The notes: generated from the letters alone by a model not told the origin. 64,000 bases of DNA from Pseudomonadota bacterium (GCA_018902755.1 JAHIQI010000030.1:107736-171735); one strand, 5' to 3'. Numbered from the stretch's first letter, positions 7,381-15,942 are shown. A program made the numbers and translations.

Positions 7381-8075
7381 GCCCCCTCCTCGCGCAAATG
7401 GCCTTGCTCCAGGATCAGGCGGCGCATGGCGCTGGCCTGGGGCGGGGGCTGGTGGCTCACCATGAGCACCGCCCGGCCCTCCCCGGCCTGGGCCACGGCG
7501 GTGGCCTCCACCAGTTCCTTGGACTCGGGGTCCAGGGCGCTCACCGGCTCGTCCAGGAGCAGCACCTGGGGGCTCAGCAGTAGCAGCCGGGCCAAGGCCA
7601 GGCGCTGGCGTTGGCCCAGGGACAGCCCCTGGGCCTCGGCCCCCAGCTCCACTCCCTGCAGGCCCAGGCGGTCCATGGCCCCGCGCAGGGCGGCCCGGTC
7701 AGGGGCTGCCTGGCCTTGGGCCGCCTTGAAACCAAAGGCCAGGCTGAGGTTGTGCTCCACGCTGCCCGGCAGCATCACCGGGCTCTGGGCCAACAGCCCC
7801 ACGCGCCGCCGCAGTTGAGGCGGCTCCCAGGCGGCCAGGGGCTTGCCCAGGAGGGTGATGATCCCACCGCTGGGCTCGGCCAGGCGGTTGATGAGACGCA
7901 GGAGGGAGGACTTGCCCCCGCCCGAGGGGCCGCGCAGCCAGGCCAACTCGCCCGGCGCCAAGCTGAGCGACACCTCCTCCAGCACCAAACGGCCGTCCGG
8001 GGCCCGCCAGGACACCTCTTCCAGGCGCAGCAGTGCGGCGGACGCCACGGCCTCCTGGGGCAGCGGTTGGGGCAT
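7377..8075 (-). CDS. fetA: FetA-like ABC transporter ATPase
   Basis: A 232-residue nucleotide-binding subunit. Walker A is GPSGGGKSSLLRL (about 53-65), the signature is LSLGQRQRLALARLL, and Walker B is VLLLDEPVSALDPES followed by the switch histidine in MVSHQ. It powers the FetB permease encoded by the overlapping next gene. It begins three bases after the DUF362 ferredoxin gene, without a clear ribosome binding site, which points to translational coupling in a three-gene operon. Confidence 0.88.
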   Translation of the reverse strand: MPQPLPQEAVASAALLRLEEVSWRAPDGRLVLEEVSLSLAPGELAWLRGPSGGGKSSLLRLINRLAEPSGGIITLLGKPLAAWEPPQLRRRVGLLAQSPVMLPGSVEHNLSLAFGFKAAQGQAAPDRAALRGAMDRLGLQGVELGAEAQGLSLGQRQRLALARLLLLSPQVLLLDEPVSALDPESKELVEATAVAQAGEGRAVLMVSHQPPPQASAMRRLILEQGHLREEGA

Positions 8076-8078
8076 GGC

Positions 8079-9230
8079 TTATATCTTGACCAGGTTGTAG
8101 TCGCGCCGGCCCAGGCCGATCTCCTGGGCGTACTCCAGCTGAATCTGCCAGTCCACCTTGGGGTAGATGTCCAGGAACTTGTCCTCGCCGGGCGCGTGGG
8201 CGTGCTTGAGTTCGGTGCCCGGCAGGCCGGGGGCCTTGTTCACCAGGTCCACCGAGGCCTGGTCTATGGCCACCACGTCGGTGGAGGCCAGGATGCCGAT
8301 GTCGGCCACCATGGGCGCGTCGTTGAAGGGATAGCAGTCGCAGGCCGGGCTGATCTGGGTGAGGAAGGAGAAGTGCACCGCACTCTCCTGCTTGCCCGCC
8401 AGAACGCCCTTGGTGTAGGCCACCATGCGCCGCAAAAAGTCGGGAATCTGGGCGTCCCAGCCTATCTGGATGGCCTCCTTGGGACAGGCCAGGATGCAGT
8501 CGCCGCAGCCGATGCACTTGGCCGGATCCTTGCTCGCCTTCACCTCGTGGTTCTTGGTGCCCTTGGGGGCGGGCTCGTCCACGCCCCGGCGCACGAACTT
8601 GATGGCCCCCACCGGACAGCGCTCAATGCAGCGGCCGCAGGAGATGCAGCGCTTGGGGTCGATGGAAGGGGTGATGTTGCTGTGCATGAACAGCTTGCCC
8701 CGGCGGCTGGCCGCGCCCATGCCCAGGTTCTTGATGGCGCCGCCGAAACCGGCCAGTTCGTGGCCCTTGAAGTGGCTGAGGCTCACCAGGCTGTCCGCCT
8801 GCACCACCTCGGCCCCGATCCAGGCCTCCTTGCACTCGGGCAGGTCCACCGGCACGGCCACCGCGCTGTGGCCGCGAAGGCCGTCGGCGATGATCAGGGG
8901 CGCGCCCACCACGCTGTAGGCGAAGCCGTTTTCCGTGGCGGTGACCAGGTGGCCCGGCGCGTCGGAGCGGGTGCCCACATACAGGGTGTTGGCGTCGGTG
9001 AGGAAAGGATGCCCGCCCGCGGCCTTCACCGCCTCCACGAAGCGGCGCGCAAACACCGGGCGGATGAAGGCGGTGTTGCCCTTTTCGCCGAAATGCAGCT
9101 TGATGGCGGTGAGCCCGCCGGGCTTTACCGTGGCGGCCAGCCCCACCGCCTCGATGAGCTCGTCCAGCTTGCGCACCAGCGATCGTTTGATCGTGGCCCT
9201 AAGGTCGATGAAGTACACCGTACTCGGCAT
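8079..9230 (-). CDS. DUF362 protein with two 4Fe-4S ferredoxin motifs
   Basis: A 383-residue cytoplasmic protein. The N-terminal two thirds is the DUF362 domain (KLHFGEKGNTAFIRP near 45, NLGMGAASRRGK near 178). The C-terminal part carries two cluster-binding blocks, CISCGRCIERCPVGAI and CIGCGDCILACPKEAI, for two [4Fe-4S] clusters. DUF362 proteins are thought to take part in iron-sulfur or electron-transfer chemistry but have no settled function. It is first in an operon with fetAB, which hints at a shared role in iron or cluster homeostasis. The upstream region holds iteron-like repeats. Confidence 0.88.
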   Translation of the reverse strand: MPSTVYFIDLRATIKRSLVRKLDELIEAVGLAATVKPGGLTAIKLHFGEKGNTAFIRPVFARRFVEAVKAAGGHPFLTDANTLYVGTRSDAPGHLVTATENGFAYSVVGAPLIIADGLRGHSAVAVPVDLPECKEAWIGAEVVQADSLVSLSHFKGHELAGFGGAIKNLGMGAASRRGKLFMHSNITPSIDPKRCISCGRCIERCPVGAIKFVRRGVDEPAPKGTKNHEVKASKDPAKCIGCGDCILACPKEAIQIGWDAQIPDFLRRMVAYTKGVLAGKQESAVHFSFLTQISPACDCYPFNDAPMVADIGILASTDVVAIDQASVDLVNKAPGLPGTELKHAHAPGEDKFLDIYPKVDWQIQLEYAQEIGLGRRDYNLVKI

Positions 9231-9319
9231 GGCTAGGCTCCTTTGCCCGCTTTGATTTATTTCGGCACATATCCAGGTTATGGGGTGGGGGCGGGGGTGT
9301 CAAGGCGGCCACCATAGAG

Positions 9320-9419
9320 TGACAAAACCTATGACAAAAATTTGGGGCAATTAGGACTAACGCAATGATTTATCATAATATATTTGTGACAAAATCGCTG
9401 ACAAAAACCAAGACAAAAA
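9320..9419. repeat. Iteron-like TGACAAAA repeats with 12-bp spacing
   Basis: TGACAAAA begins at 9320, 9332, 9387 and 9399, and a variant AGACAAAA begins at 9411. Within each group the period is exactly 12 bp, close to one helical turn. They lie in the AT-rich gap upstream of the DUF362-fetAB operon and reach the terminator of the next operon. Tandem binding sites for a regulator are plausible; the binding protein is unknown. Confidence 0.6.
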
Positions 9420-9453
9420 AGCCGCCCCGCTCTGGCAGAATGAGCGGGGCGGC
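9415..9453 (-). terminator. Rho-independent terminator of the ferredoxin/cytochrome b operon
   Basis: A perfect 12-bp GC stem (9421-9432 with 9442-9453) around a nine-base loop. On the minus strand it is followed by six U (A-run 9415-9420). It lies 24 bases after the stop of the cytochrome b-like gene. Confidence 0.88.
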
Positions 9454-9476
9454 TGCTGGGAGGTAAGGGCTTGCTC

Positions 9477-9953
9477 TCAGCTAACAAGCCCACGGAGGTT
9501 CGGTTTGGGTTTGGGCTTCACCAGCGCCACCAGGCCGGTGAACATGAAGGCCATGGCGCTGCCCAGGTGGGTGAAGTCCAGCACCATGATCAGGGGCGGC
9601 GGCAGGAACACGCCCGCGTTGCGCAGCACCTTGGCCGCGCCGGAGATCACCAATAGCCCCAGCAGGGTCCAGCCCCACCAGGTGCGCGGGCCCCAGGACC
9701 AGGCCGCGCCGGTGGTGCGGGTGTCCAAAGCCAGGCGCCAGGCCAGCATGCCCAGAAGCAGGGCCGCGGCCAGGTAGTGGATGTCGCTGGTGATGTAGTA
9801 ATCGGCCGTCCAGGCCAGGCCCGGTATGTCGGCCAGGTAGTAGCGCTTGAAAATGGGCATCTGGCCAAAGCCGCTGAACAGGGCGAAGCCGGTGGCGATG
9901 CCGTAGAACCAGCGGGCCACCCGCCCGCCGGGGGAGTAGCTCACCGCGCTCAT
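9477..9953 (-). CDS. Four-helix membrane cytochrome b-like subunit
   Basis: A 158-residue membrane protein with four hydrophobic segments and several histidines near their ends (DIHYLAAALLLG, DFTHLGSAMAF), resembling the cytochrome b subunits of formate dehydrogenase-type complexes. It would pass electrons between the quinone pool and the periplasmic iron-sulfur partner encoded immediately upstream. The ATG overlaps that gene's stop (ATGA). Heme ligation is inferred from the histidines and not proven. A strong terminator follows. Confidence 0.7.
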   Translation of the reverse strand: MSAVSYSPGGRVARWFYGIATGFALFSGFGQMPIFKRYYLADIPGLAWTADYYITSDIHYLAAALLLGMLAWRLALDTRTTGAAWSWGPRTWWGWTLLGLLVISGAAKVLRNAGVFLPPPLIMVLDFTHLGSAMAFMFTGLVALVKPKPKPNLRGLVS

Positions 9954-11053
9954 GACTGGCCTCCCTGCTGGCTGGGCGGCTGCTCATTGGGCGGCTTCTT
10001 GCCGAAGAGCCGGGTGAAACCGGCGGCCAGTCCGGCCAGGGGGGCCAGCACCAAGGCGGCGGTGAGGTTTTCGGCGCTTTCCATGCTGTTGGCCACCGGG
10101 CCCATGGGCGGGCGCCCGGCGAAACCGGCCTTGCGGCCCTTGCCGCCCTGCTTGCCCGCCGCAGCCCGGCCCTTGCCCTTACCCGGGGCGGCCTGGGCGT
10201 GGGCCTGGTCGATGGCTGCGCTCACCACGCTGAAAGGCACCGGGGAGACGTAGAGGGTGTTGGTGCCGCCGTTTTCCTCCAGGCCATACACGTAATCTTG
10301 CCACTTGTTGGGGTCCGCGCCGTCGGCGGTGGCCTTTTGCCGGGCCAGGGCCTCGGCCTGGGCCAGCATCTGGGGCCGAAGGCCGATGTTTTGCACCTGC
10401 TCCGGGCAGACCTGCACGCACTGGGGCTGCTTGCCCTCCTTGACCAGGGGCAGGCAGCGGTGGCACTTGAACATGACCCCGTTGCCCGCGTAGCTGGGCA
10501 GGATGTCCAGATAGATCCCCACCCCGCTCTGGCGCTGGGGGATGTGCCAGGGACAGGCCTGCTTGCACTTGGCCCCGCCCAGGCACACCTCCGGGTCTAT
10601 GTGCACCACCCCGTTGTTTTCCACCCGCCCGGCCCCGAAGGGGCACAGGTTGGTGCAGGGCGGGTTGACGCAGTGCATGCAGCGCCGGGGCACGTGCAGC
10701 TCCACGGCCTGGCCCTTGTGCTCAAAGTCCAGGTGCTCCACGTAGAGGAAGTTGTAGGGGGTCAGGCGGTCGGAGACGTCCTTGCGCTTGCTCCAGTCCT
10801 GGGTGGGCACCCTGGCGGGAAACGGCTTGGGCATGGGGCTCACCGGGTCGGGCACCGTGTCCTGCCAGGTCTCGCGGCAGGAGTCCACGCAGGCCTCGCA
10901 GCCGATGCACTTGGACAGGTCCAGAACGGTGCACAACTCTTGGCCGCCGGCGGCCTTCACCGCCTGGGGCAGCACCACCCCGCTGGCCGCCACTCCGGCG
11001 GCCGCGGCCAGCCCCCCTCTCAGGAAATTTCTTCGACTAATGGCGTTGGCCAT
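9950..11053 (-). CDS. Tat-exported four-cluster ferredoxin (FdhB/HybA/PhsB-like)
   Basis: A 367-residue protein with a twin-arginine signal (SRRNFLRGG near residue 6) followed by a hydrophobic stretch. The mature part has four cysteine blocks in the order of DMSO-reductase-family iron-sulfur subunits: CIGCEACVDSC, CMHCVNPPCTNLCP, CLGGAKCKQACPW and CHRC with QCVQVCP. The C-terminus is a Lys/Gly/Ala-rich linker and one hydrophobic helix, probably a membrane anchor. The ATG at 11053 is preferred because aaaggatc precedes it. It forms a two-gene operon with the cytochrome b and no catalytic subunit is nearby. Confidence 0.88.
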   Translation of the reverse strand: MANAISRRNFLRGGLAAAAGVAASGVVLPQAVKAAGGQELCTVLDLSKCIGCEACVDSCRETWQDTVPDPVSPMPKPFPARVPTQDWSKRKDVSDRLTPYNFLYVEHLDFEHKGQAVELHVPRRCMHCVNPPCTNLCPFGAGRVENNGVVHIDPEVCLGGAKCKQACPWHIPQRQSGVGIYLDILPSYAGNGVMFKCHRCLPLVKEGKQPQCVQVCPEQVQNIGLRPQMLAQAEALARQKATADGADPNKWQDYVYGLEENGGTNTLYVSPVPFSVVSAAIDQAHAQAAPGKGKGRAAAGKQGGKGRKAGFAGRPPMGPVANSMESAENLTAALVLAPLAGLAAGFTRLFGKKPPNEQPPSQQGGQS

Positions 11054-11116
11054 GTTTGATCCTTTTCGCTTTCGGTCTTGGGCCCAGAGGGCCACTCAAA
11101 GCTTGCCCAGAGATAG

Positions 11117-11132
11117 AGCAAAGGCCGTGCCG
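11117..11132 (-). promoter_or_regulatory. Sigma-54 (-24/-12) promoter of the ferredoxin/cytochrome b operon
   Basis: On the minus strand the sequence reads CGGCACGGCCTTTGCT, matching the RpoN consensus TGGCACG-N4-TTGCW at all but the first base and one spacer position. The invariant GG and GC are separated by exactly ten bases. Transcription would begin near 11106, about 53 bases before the ATG. The gene just upstream encodes a sigma-54 activator. Confidence 0.82.
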
Positions 11133-11207
11133 AAAACAGCCTTGAGGCGCTAAAATTAATTTACGGTTTAAATCCAGTGCGTTAGAGTAATTACCCGAAA
11201 AATGCTT

Positions 11208-11245
11208 ACGTTAATTAACGTTAACCAGAATTAACGCCACGTTAA
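11208..11245. promoter_or_regulatory. Cluster of CGTTAA/TTAACG palindromes (candidate enhancer sites)
   Basis: ACGTTAATTAACGT (11208-11221) and TTAACGTTAA (11215-11224) are perfect palindromes, and TTAACG-CCA-CGTTAA (11231-11245) is a spaced one. They lie about 100-140 bases upstream of the predicted sigma-54 start site, the usual place for an activator. The same motif recurs upstream of the activator gene at 12656-12668. The last site overlaps the activator's stop codon. Confidence 0.7.
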
Positions 11246-12627
11246 TCGTCCAGGGCCATCCCAAGTTTCTTCATGCGTTTCCAAAGAGTTACCCGGCTCA
11301 CCCCCAAACGGGAGGCGGCCTGGGCCTTGTGGCCGCCGGTGGCCTCCAGGGCCTCGCTTATCGCCAGGCGCATGGCCTCGTCACCGGCCTCGCCGCCCGC
11401 CCCATCTGACTGGGGCAGGGAGGCGTAGTGCTCGCCCACGATGCTGGGGGGCAGGTGCTGAGGCAATATCTCCCCACCGGGGCAGGTGACAAAGGCGTAC
11501 TCGATGGCGTTGATCAACTCGCGCACGTTGCCCGGCCAAGGGTGCTCCAGAAGGCGGTCCAGGGCCGAGGGGCTGATGTCGGTGATCCCCCGGTCGCTGC
11601 CCAGGGCGGTGCGCTCCACAAAGGTGCGGGTCAACAAGGGGATGTCTTCCTTGCGCTTGGCCAGGGGCGGCAGGGAGATGGGTATAACGTTGATGCGGTA
11701 AAACAGGTCCTCGCGGAACTGGCCCTTTTCCATGAGCTGGCCCAGGTCGCGGTTGGTGGCGGTTATGATGCGCACGTCCACCTTGATGGTGCGGTTGGAG
11801 CCCACCCGCTCCACCTCGCCCTCCTGCAACACCCTGAGAAGCTTCACCTGCACCTCGGCGGGTAAATCTCCTATCTCGTCCAAAAACAGGCTGCCCCCGT
11901 CGGCCGCCTCGAAGCGCCCTGTGCGGCTGCGTTCCGCCCCGGTGAAGGCTCCCTTCTCGTGGCCGAAAAGCTCGCTTTCCAGCAGGGATGGGTTCAGCGC
12001 CGCGCAGTTCACCTTGAGGAATGGGCCGTCGGCCCGGGGCGAGCGGCGGTGGATGGCCGCGGCGGCCAGCTCCTTGCCGGTGCCGCTGGCCCCCAGGATC
12101 ACCACCGGGGCGGTGGAGGCGGCGGCGGCCTCCAGCAGCTGGTAGACTTGCATCATCGCCGGGGACTGGCCGATGAGCCCCTCGTAGCCGTAGGAGCGGG
12201 TCAGATGACGCTTCAGGCCGCTGATCTGGCGGTCGCGCTCCACCAGGGGGGTGATGTCGCTCAGGGTTTCCACCCCGCCGATGACCTGGCCCAGCTCATC
12301 ATGCAAAACCCGCGCGTTTTTAAGCATGTGCACCTGGGAACCGTCCTTTTTGGTGATGGTGCAGCGGCGGTCCACCACCCGGCCCTTGTCGAAAAGCCCA
12401 CAGGTCATCTGACCCTCCTGGTCCTGGCAGGCCAGGCAGGTCTCGGACTCGAACACGGTGCAGGAACGCCCCAGCACCTCCTCCTGGCGGTAGCCGGTGA
12501 GGCGCTCGGCGGCCGGGTTCACGAACACCACCTTGCCCTTGGTGTCCACGATGAATAGACCCTCGGCCATGGTGTCCACCACCGAGTGCCAATAACGGGC
12601 TACGTCTTGCGGGGTAATGTCGGCCAA
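11242..12627 (-). CDS. PAS-domain sigma-54 enhancer-binding regulator
   Basis: A 461-residue activator: PAS domain (about 15-125), AAA+ domain with Walker A GASGTGKE, GAFTGA loop for sigma-54 contact and Walker B SLFLDEIGDLP, then a Fis-type HTH (AASRLGVSRVTLWKRM). I chose the TTG at 12627 because ggggag-like purines stand six bases before it and the PAS domain starts soon after; an ATG at 12690 would put the operator inside the gene. The PAS domain has five cysteines (about C56, C64, C67, C76, C89), which suggests a metal or redox sensor. It should drive the downstream ferredoxin operon. Confidence 0.88.
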   Translation of the reverse strand: MADITPQDVARYWHSVVDTMAEGLFIVDTKGKVVFVNPAAERLTGYRQEEVLGRSCTVFESETCLACQDQEGQMTCGLFDKGRVVDRRCTITKKDGSQVHMLKNARVLHDELGQVIGGVETLSDITPLVERDRQISGLKRHLTRSYGYEGLIGQSPAMMQVYQLLEAAAASTAPVVILGASGTGKELAAAAIHRRSPRADGPFLKVNCAALNPSLLESELFGHEKGAFTGAERSRTGRFEAADGGSLFLDEIGDLPAEVQVKLLRVLQEGEVERVGSNRTIKVDVRIITATNRDLGQLMEKGQFREDLFYRINVIPISLPPLAKRKEDIPLLTRTFVERTALGSDRGITDISPSALDRLLEHPWPGNVRELINAIEYAFVTCPGGEILPQHLPPSIVGEHYASLPQSDGAGGEAGDEAMRLAISEALEATGGHKAQAASRLGVSRVTLWKRMKKLGMALDD

Positions 12628-12655
12628 AGTAATCTCCCACGTTTGCAGGGTATTT

Positions 12656-12668
12656 ACGTTAACGTTAA
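12656..12668. promoter_or_regulatory. Overlapping CGTTAA palindromes upstream of the sigma-54 activator
   Basis: ACGTTAACGT (12656-12665) and TTAACGTTAA (12659-12668) are both perfect palindromes and share the half-site of the enhancer cluster at 11208-11245. They lie about 29-41 bases upstream of the proposed TTG start, which suggests self-regulation of the activator. Confidence 0.6.
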
Positions 12669-12858
12669 TACGCCTCGCTCCCCAATGCAAGCTAAAGCCC
12701 TTGCGTGAAGTTGTGATTAATATTGCCGGGGCACCATCTGTGAGCTTGCGCCGGGCCCCTGGAGATACTATTTTGAGGCGAAATGGCCGCTAAATTGAGA
12801 GGGTGGGGCTTGCGCAGGCTGTTAGGCATTGTTAAATTAGTTGCACTTGGAGAATATA

Positions 12859-13548
12859 TTGAGCACCAACCTACACAATGAGGAACGTCGCCAATTCGAG
12901 CGCCTTCTGCGCCAACAGGGGATGAACCGCCTGGGCGACCGTCTGGCGGTGCTGGAGGCCTTTTTGGCCTGCGAGGACCACCTCAGCGCCGACAGCCTGC
13001 AAAAGAACTTGGCCGCCCAGGGTCATCACCTGGAGCCGGAGTTCGTGGCCGCCACCCTGGAGATGCTCACCCGCTTTGGCCTGGCCTCCTGCCGCCGCTT
13101 CGACAACCAGCCCGACCTGTTCGAGCACCGCCACCTGGGCGAGCACCACGACCACCTCATCTGCACCCGTTGCGGCTCCATCACCGAGTTTCACCACCCC
13201 GAGTTGGAAGAGCTCAAGCACGGGGTGGCCAAGGAGCACGGCTTCCATCACCTGAGCCACCGCCTGCAAATCTACGGCCTGTGCGAAAACTGCCGTCAGC
13301 GGCGCACCCCCACCCTGCCGCTGAACCTGGCCTCGCCCGGCGAGCGGGTGCGGGTGGAGCGCCTGGCGGGCGGGGAAAAGGCCCAGCGCCATCTGGAAGA
13401 CCTGGGCATCACCCTGGGCAGCGAGCTGGAAGTGATCACCAGCGGCGCGGGCCCCATGGTGGTGGCCTGCGGCGGCACCCGTTTGGCCCTGGGCCAGGGA
13501 GTGGCGGGCAAGGTGCAGGTAAGCCTCTTGGAGCGCAACGACCGCTAA
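12859..13548 (+). CDS. Fur-family iron regulator fused to a FeoA domain
   Basis: A 229-residue fusion. Residues of about 10-150 are a Fur-type repressor: winged helix, then the metal-binding HRHLGEHHDHLICTRCG block and CENC near the domain end. Residues of about 150-225 are a FeoA/SH3-like domain (GERVRVERLAGG, LGITLGSELEVI, ALGQGVAGKVQV). I chose the TTG at 12859 because ggag stands six bases before it; a TTG at 12841 is the alternative. It heads the feo cluster, so it probably senses Fe2+ and regulates FeoAB. Fur-FeoA fusions are unusual, whereas DtxR-type repressors with this domain are common. Confidence 0.88.
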   Translation: MSTNLHNEERRQFERLLRQQGMNRLGDRLAVLEAFLACEDHLSADSLQKNLAAQGHHLEPEFVAATLEMLTRFGLASCRRFDNQPDLFEHRHLGEHHDHLICTRCGSITEFHHPELEELKHGVAKEHGFHHLSHRLQIYGLCENCRQRRTPTLPLNLASPGERVRVERLAGGEKAQRHLEDLGITLGSELEVITSGAGPMVVACGGTRLALGQGVAGKVQVSLLERNDR

Positions 13549-13564
13549 ACTTGGAGCCAGCCCC

Positions 13565-13810
13565 ATGACCCCTGAAGTCACCCTGCGTCAACTGAAGCCC
13601 GGCCAACGGGCCGTGGTCAAGAAGGTGGGCACCGGCGGCGAGCTGGGCCGGCGCATGCGCGAGATGGGCCTGTTGCCCGGCACCGAGATACAGGTCATCG
13701 GCCGAGCCCCCCTCAAGGACCCGGTGGAGATAAAGCTGAGGGGCTACAACCTCACCCTACGCAACAACGAGGCCGACTTCATCACCGTGGAAATCGGCGG
13801 GGAAGCGTGA
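13565..13810 (+). CDS. feoA: FeoA, ferrous iron transport accessory protein
   Basis: An 81-residue SH3-like cytoplasmic protein with the family landmarks LKPGQRAVV, RRMREMGLLPGTEI and LRGYNLTLRNNEADFI. FeoA is required for FeoB-driven Fe2+ uptake and probably acts on its GTPase domain. It sits between the Fur-FeoA fusion and FeoB, so the locus carries two FeoA domains. Its TGA overlaps the GTG of feoB. A ggag site lies eight bases before the ATG. Confidence 0.93.
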   Translation: MTPEVTLRQLKPGQRAVVKKVGTGGELGRRMREMGLLPGTEIQVIGRAPLKDPVEIKLRGYNLTLRNNEADFITVEIGGEA

Positions 13811-15942
13811 GCCGCCAATACACCATCGCCCTGGCCGGCAACCCCAACGCCGGCAAAACCAGCGTGTTCAACGCCCTCACCGGGGCCCGTCAGCACGTAG
13901 GCAACTATCCCGGCGTCACCGTGGAATACAAGGAAGGCCTGGCCCAGCACCAGGGCCGGACCGTGCAGGTGGTGGACCTGCCGGGCACCTACAGCCTCAC
14001 CGCCTACTCCCCCGAAGAATTGGTGGCCCGCAACTACCTCATCGGCCGGCGGCCCGACGTGGTGGTGGATGTGGTGGACGCCTCCAACCTGGAGCGCAAC
14101 CTCTACCTGGCGGTGCAGCTCATGGAGCTGGGGGTGCCCCTGGTCATCTGCCTGAACATGGTGGACGTGGCCAAGACCAGGGGCCTGAAGATCGACGCGG
14201 ACAAGCTCAGCCGCCTGTTCGGCGTGCCGGTGGTGTCCACCGTGGCACGCCAGAACCAGGGCATGAGCGAGCTGCTGGCCGCCGCGGTGGAACTGGCTGA
14301 GAGCAAACCGGAGTGGCACCCGCTGAACATCTCCTACGGCAGCGACGTGGACCAGGGCGTGGCCGAGGTGGCCGACATTCTGCAGGGGGCCCAGGAACGC
14401 CACGGCCTCTTGAGCGCCCGCTGGCTGGCGGTAAAATGCCTGGAGGGCGACCAGGAGGTCATCGAGCGGGTCCGGGAGACCCCGGAGCTGGCCGAAAAGC
14501 TGTTGCCGGTGTGCGGGCGGGTGGCCGGCCACATCCGAAGCACCATGGACGACGACCCGGACAGCATCATCGCCGACTACCGCTACGGCTACATCACCGG
14601 CATAACCCGCCAGGTGGTTTCCAGCGAGCGCGAGGTGCGCATGGACCTCAGCGACAAGCTGGATCAGGTGCTCACCCACCGCCTCATGGGCCCCATCTTC
14701 CTTTTCGCGGTGCTCTACGGCATCTACAACTTCGTGTTCTGGGCCAGCGAAGTGCCGGTGGTTTGGTTCGAGCAATTCTTCGGGTGGCTGGGCGGCGCGG
14801 TGGAAGGGACCCTGCCCCCCGGCGTGCTGCGCTCGCTCATCGTCAGCGGAATCATCGGCGGGGTGGGCGGGGTCCTGGGCTTCGCGCCGCTGATCGCCTT
14901 CATGTTCTTCGCCATCGCCATCATGGAGGACTCGGGCTACATGGCCCGGGTGGCCTACATCATGGACCGGGTGCTGAGGATCTTCGGCCTGCACGGCAAC
15001 AGCGTCATGGCCCTGATGGTGGGCGGGGGCCTCAGCGGCGGCTGCGCGGTGCCCGGCGTAATGGCCACCCGCACCCTGAAGGACCCCAAGGCCCGCCTGG
15101 CAACCATCCTAACCGTGCCCTTCATGAACTGCGGGGCCAAGCTGCCGGTGTACAGCCTCTTGATCGCCGCCTTTTTCGCCCACCGCCAGGCGGAGATGCT
15201 CTTTCTGCTCACCCTGATCTCCTGGGGCCTGGGCCTGGGCGCCGCCAAACTGCTGCGCGTCACCCTGCTGAGGGGCGAGCAAGCCCCCTTTGTCATGGAG
15301 CTGCCTCCTTACCGGGCCCCCACCATGAAGGGCCTGGTTATCCACACCTGGGAGCGCACCTGGCAGTACGCCAAAAAAGCGGGCACCATGATCCTGGGGG
15401 TGAGCGTGTTGATGTGGGCGGCCATGAGCTTCCCAGGACTGCCCCAGGAACAAGACGCCGCCTGGCAAAAGCGCATCGACGCCGCCCCCAGCGCCGAAGC
15501 GCGCCTTGAGTTGAAGTCCAACCGGGCCCAGGACGAGCTGGCGGGCACCATCGCCGGACGAGCGGGGCGCTCCCTGACCGTGCTCACCGACCCCCTGGGC
15601 TTCGACTGGCGGGCCAACGTGGCCCTGGTGGGCGGCTTCGCGGCCAAGGAGGTCATTGTCAGCACCCTGGGGGTGGCCTACAGCCTGGGCGAGGTGGACC
15701 CGGAGCACTCTCAGAGCCTGAGCAAGCGCCTGGCCGCGGAAAAAGGCTGGAACCCCCTGAAGGCCTTCGCCTTGATCATCTTCGTGATGGTCTACGCCCC
15801 CTGCCTGGCCACGGTGGTCATGATCCGCAAGGAGACCGGGACCTGGCGCTGGGCCCTGTTCTCGGTGGGCTACAACACCCTTATCGCCTATTTGCTGGCC
15901 CTGGCCGTGTTCCAGGGCGGGCGGGCCCTGGGCCTGGGATAG
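13807..15942 (+). CDS. feoB: FeoB, GTP-gated ferrous iron transporter
   Basis: A 711-residue inner-membrane Fe2+ importer. The N-terminal G domain has G1 GNPNAGKTS (near 10), G3 DLPGTYS and G4 NMVD; a helical GDI domain follows. The membrane part has the two Gate regions, with SGGCAVPG and NCGAKLPVYSL. The length is typical. The GTG start overlaps the feoA stop. The downstream gene encodes the usual small Cys-rich partner. Confidence 0.95.
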   Translation: MSRQYTIALAGNPNAGKTSVFNALTGARQHVGNYPGVTVEYKEGLAQHQGRTVQVVDLPGTYSLTAYSPEELVARNYLIGRRPDVVVDVVDASNLERNLYLAVQLMELGVPLVICLNMVDVAKTRGLKIDADKLSRLFGVPVVSTVARQNQGMSELLAAAVELAESKPEWHPLNISYGSDVDQGVAEVADILQGAQERHGLLSARWLAVKCLEGDQEVIERVRETPELAEKLLPVCGRVAGHIRSTMDDDPDSIIADYRYGYITGITRQVVSSEREVRMDLSDKLDQVLTHRLMGPIFLFAVLYGIYNFVFWASEVPVVWFEQFFGWLGGAVEGTLPPGVLRSLIVSGIIGGVGGVLGFAPLIAFMFFAIAIMEDSGYMARVAYIMDRVLRIFGLHGNSVMALMVGGGLSGGCAVPGVMATRTLKDPKARLATILTVPFMNCGAKLPVYSLLIAAFFAHRQAEMLFLLTLISWGLGLGAAKLLRVTLLRGEQAPFVMELPPYRAPTMKGLVIHTWERTWQYAKKAGTMILGVSVLMWAAMSFPGLPQEQDAAWQKRIDAAPSAEARLELKSNRAQDELAGTIAGRAGRSLTVLTDPLGFDWRANVALVGGFAAKEVIVSTLGVAYSLGEVDPEHSQSLSKRLAAEKGWNPLKAFALIIFVMVYAPCLATVVMIRKETGTWRWALFSVGYNTLIAYLLALAVFQGGRALGLG

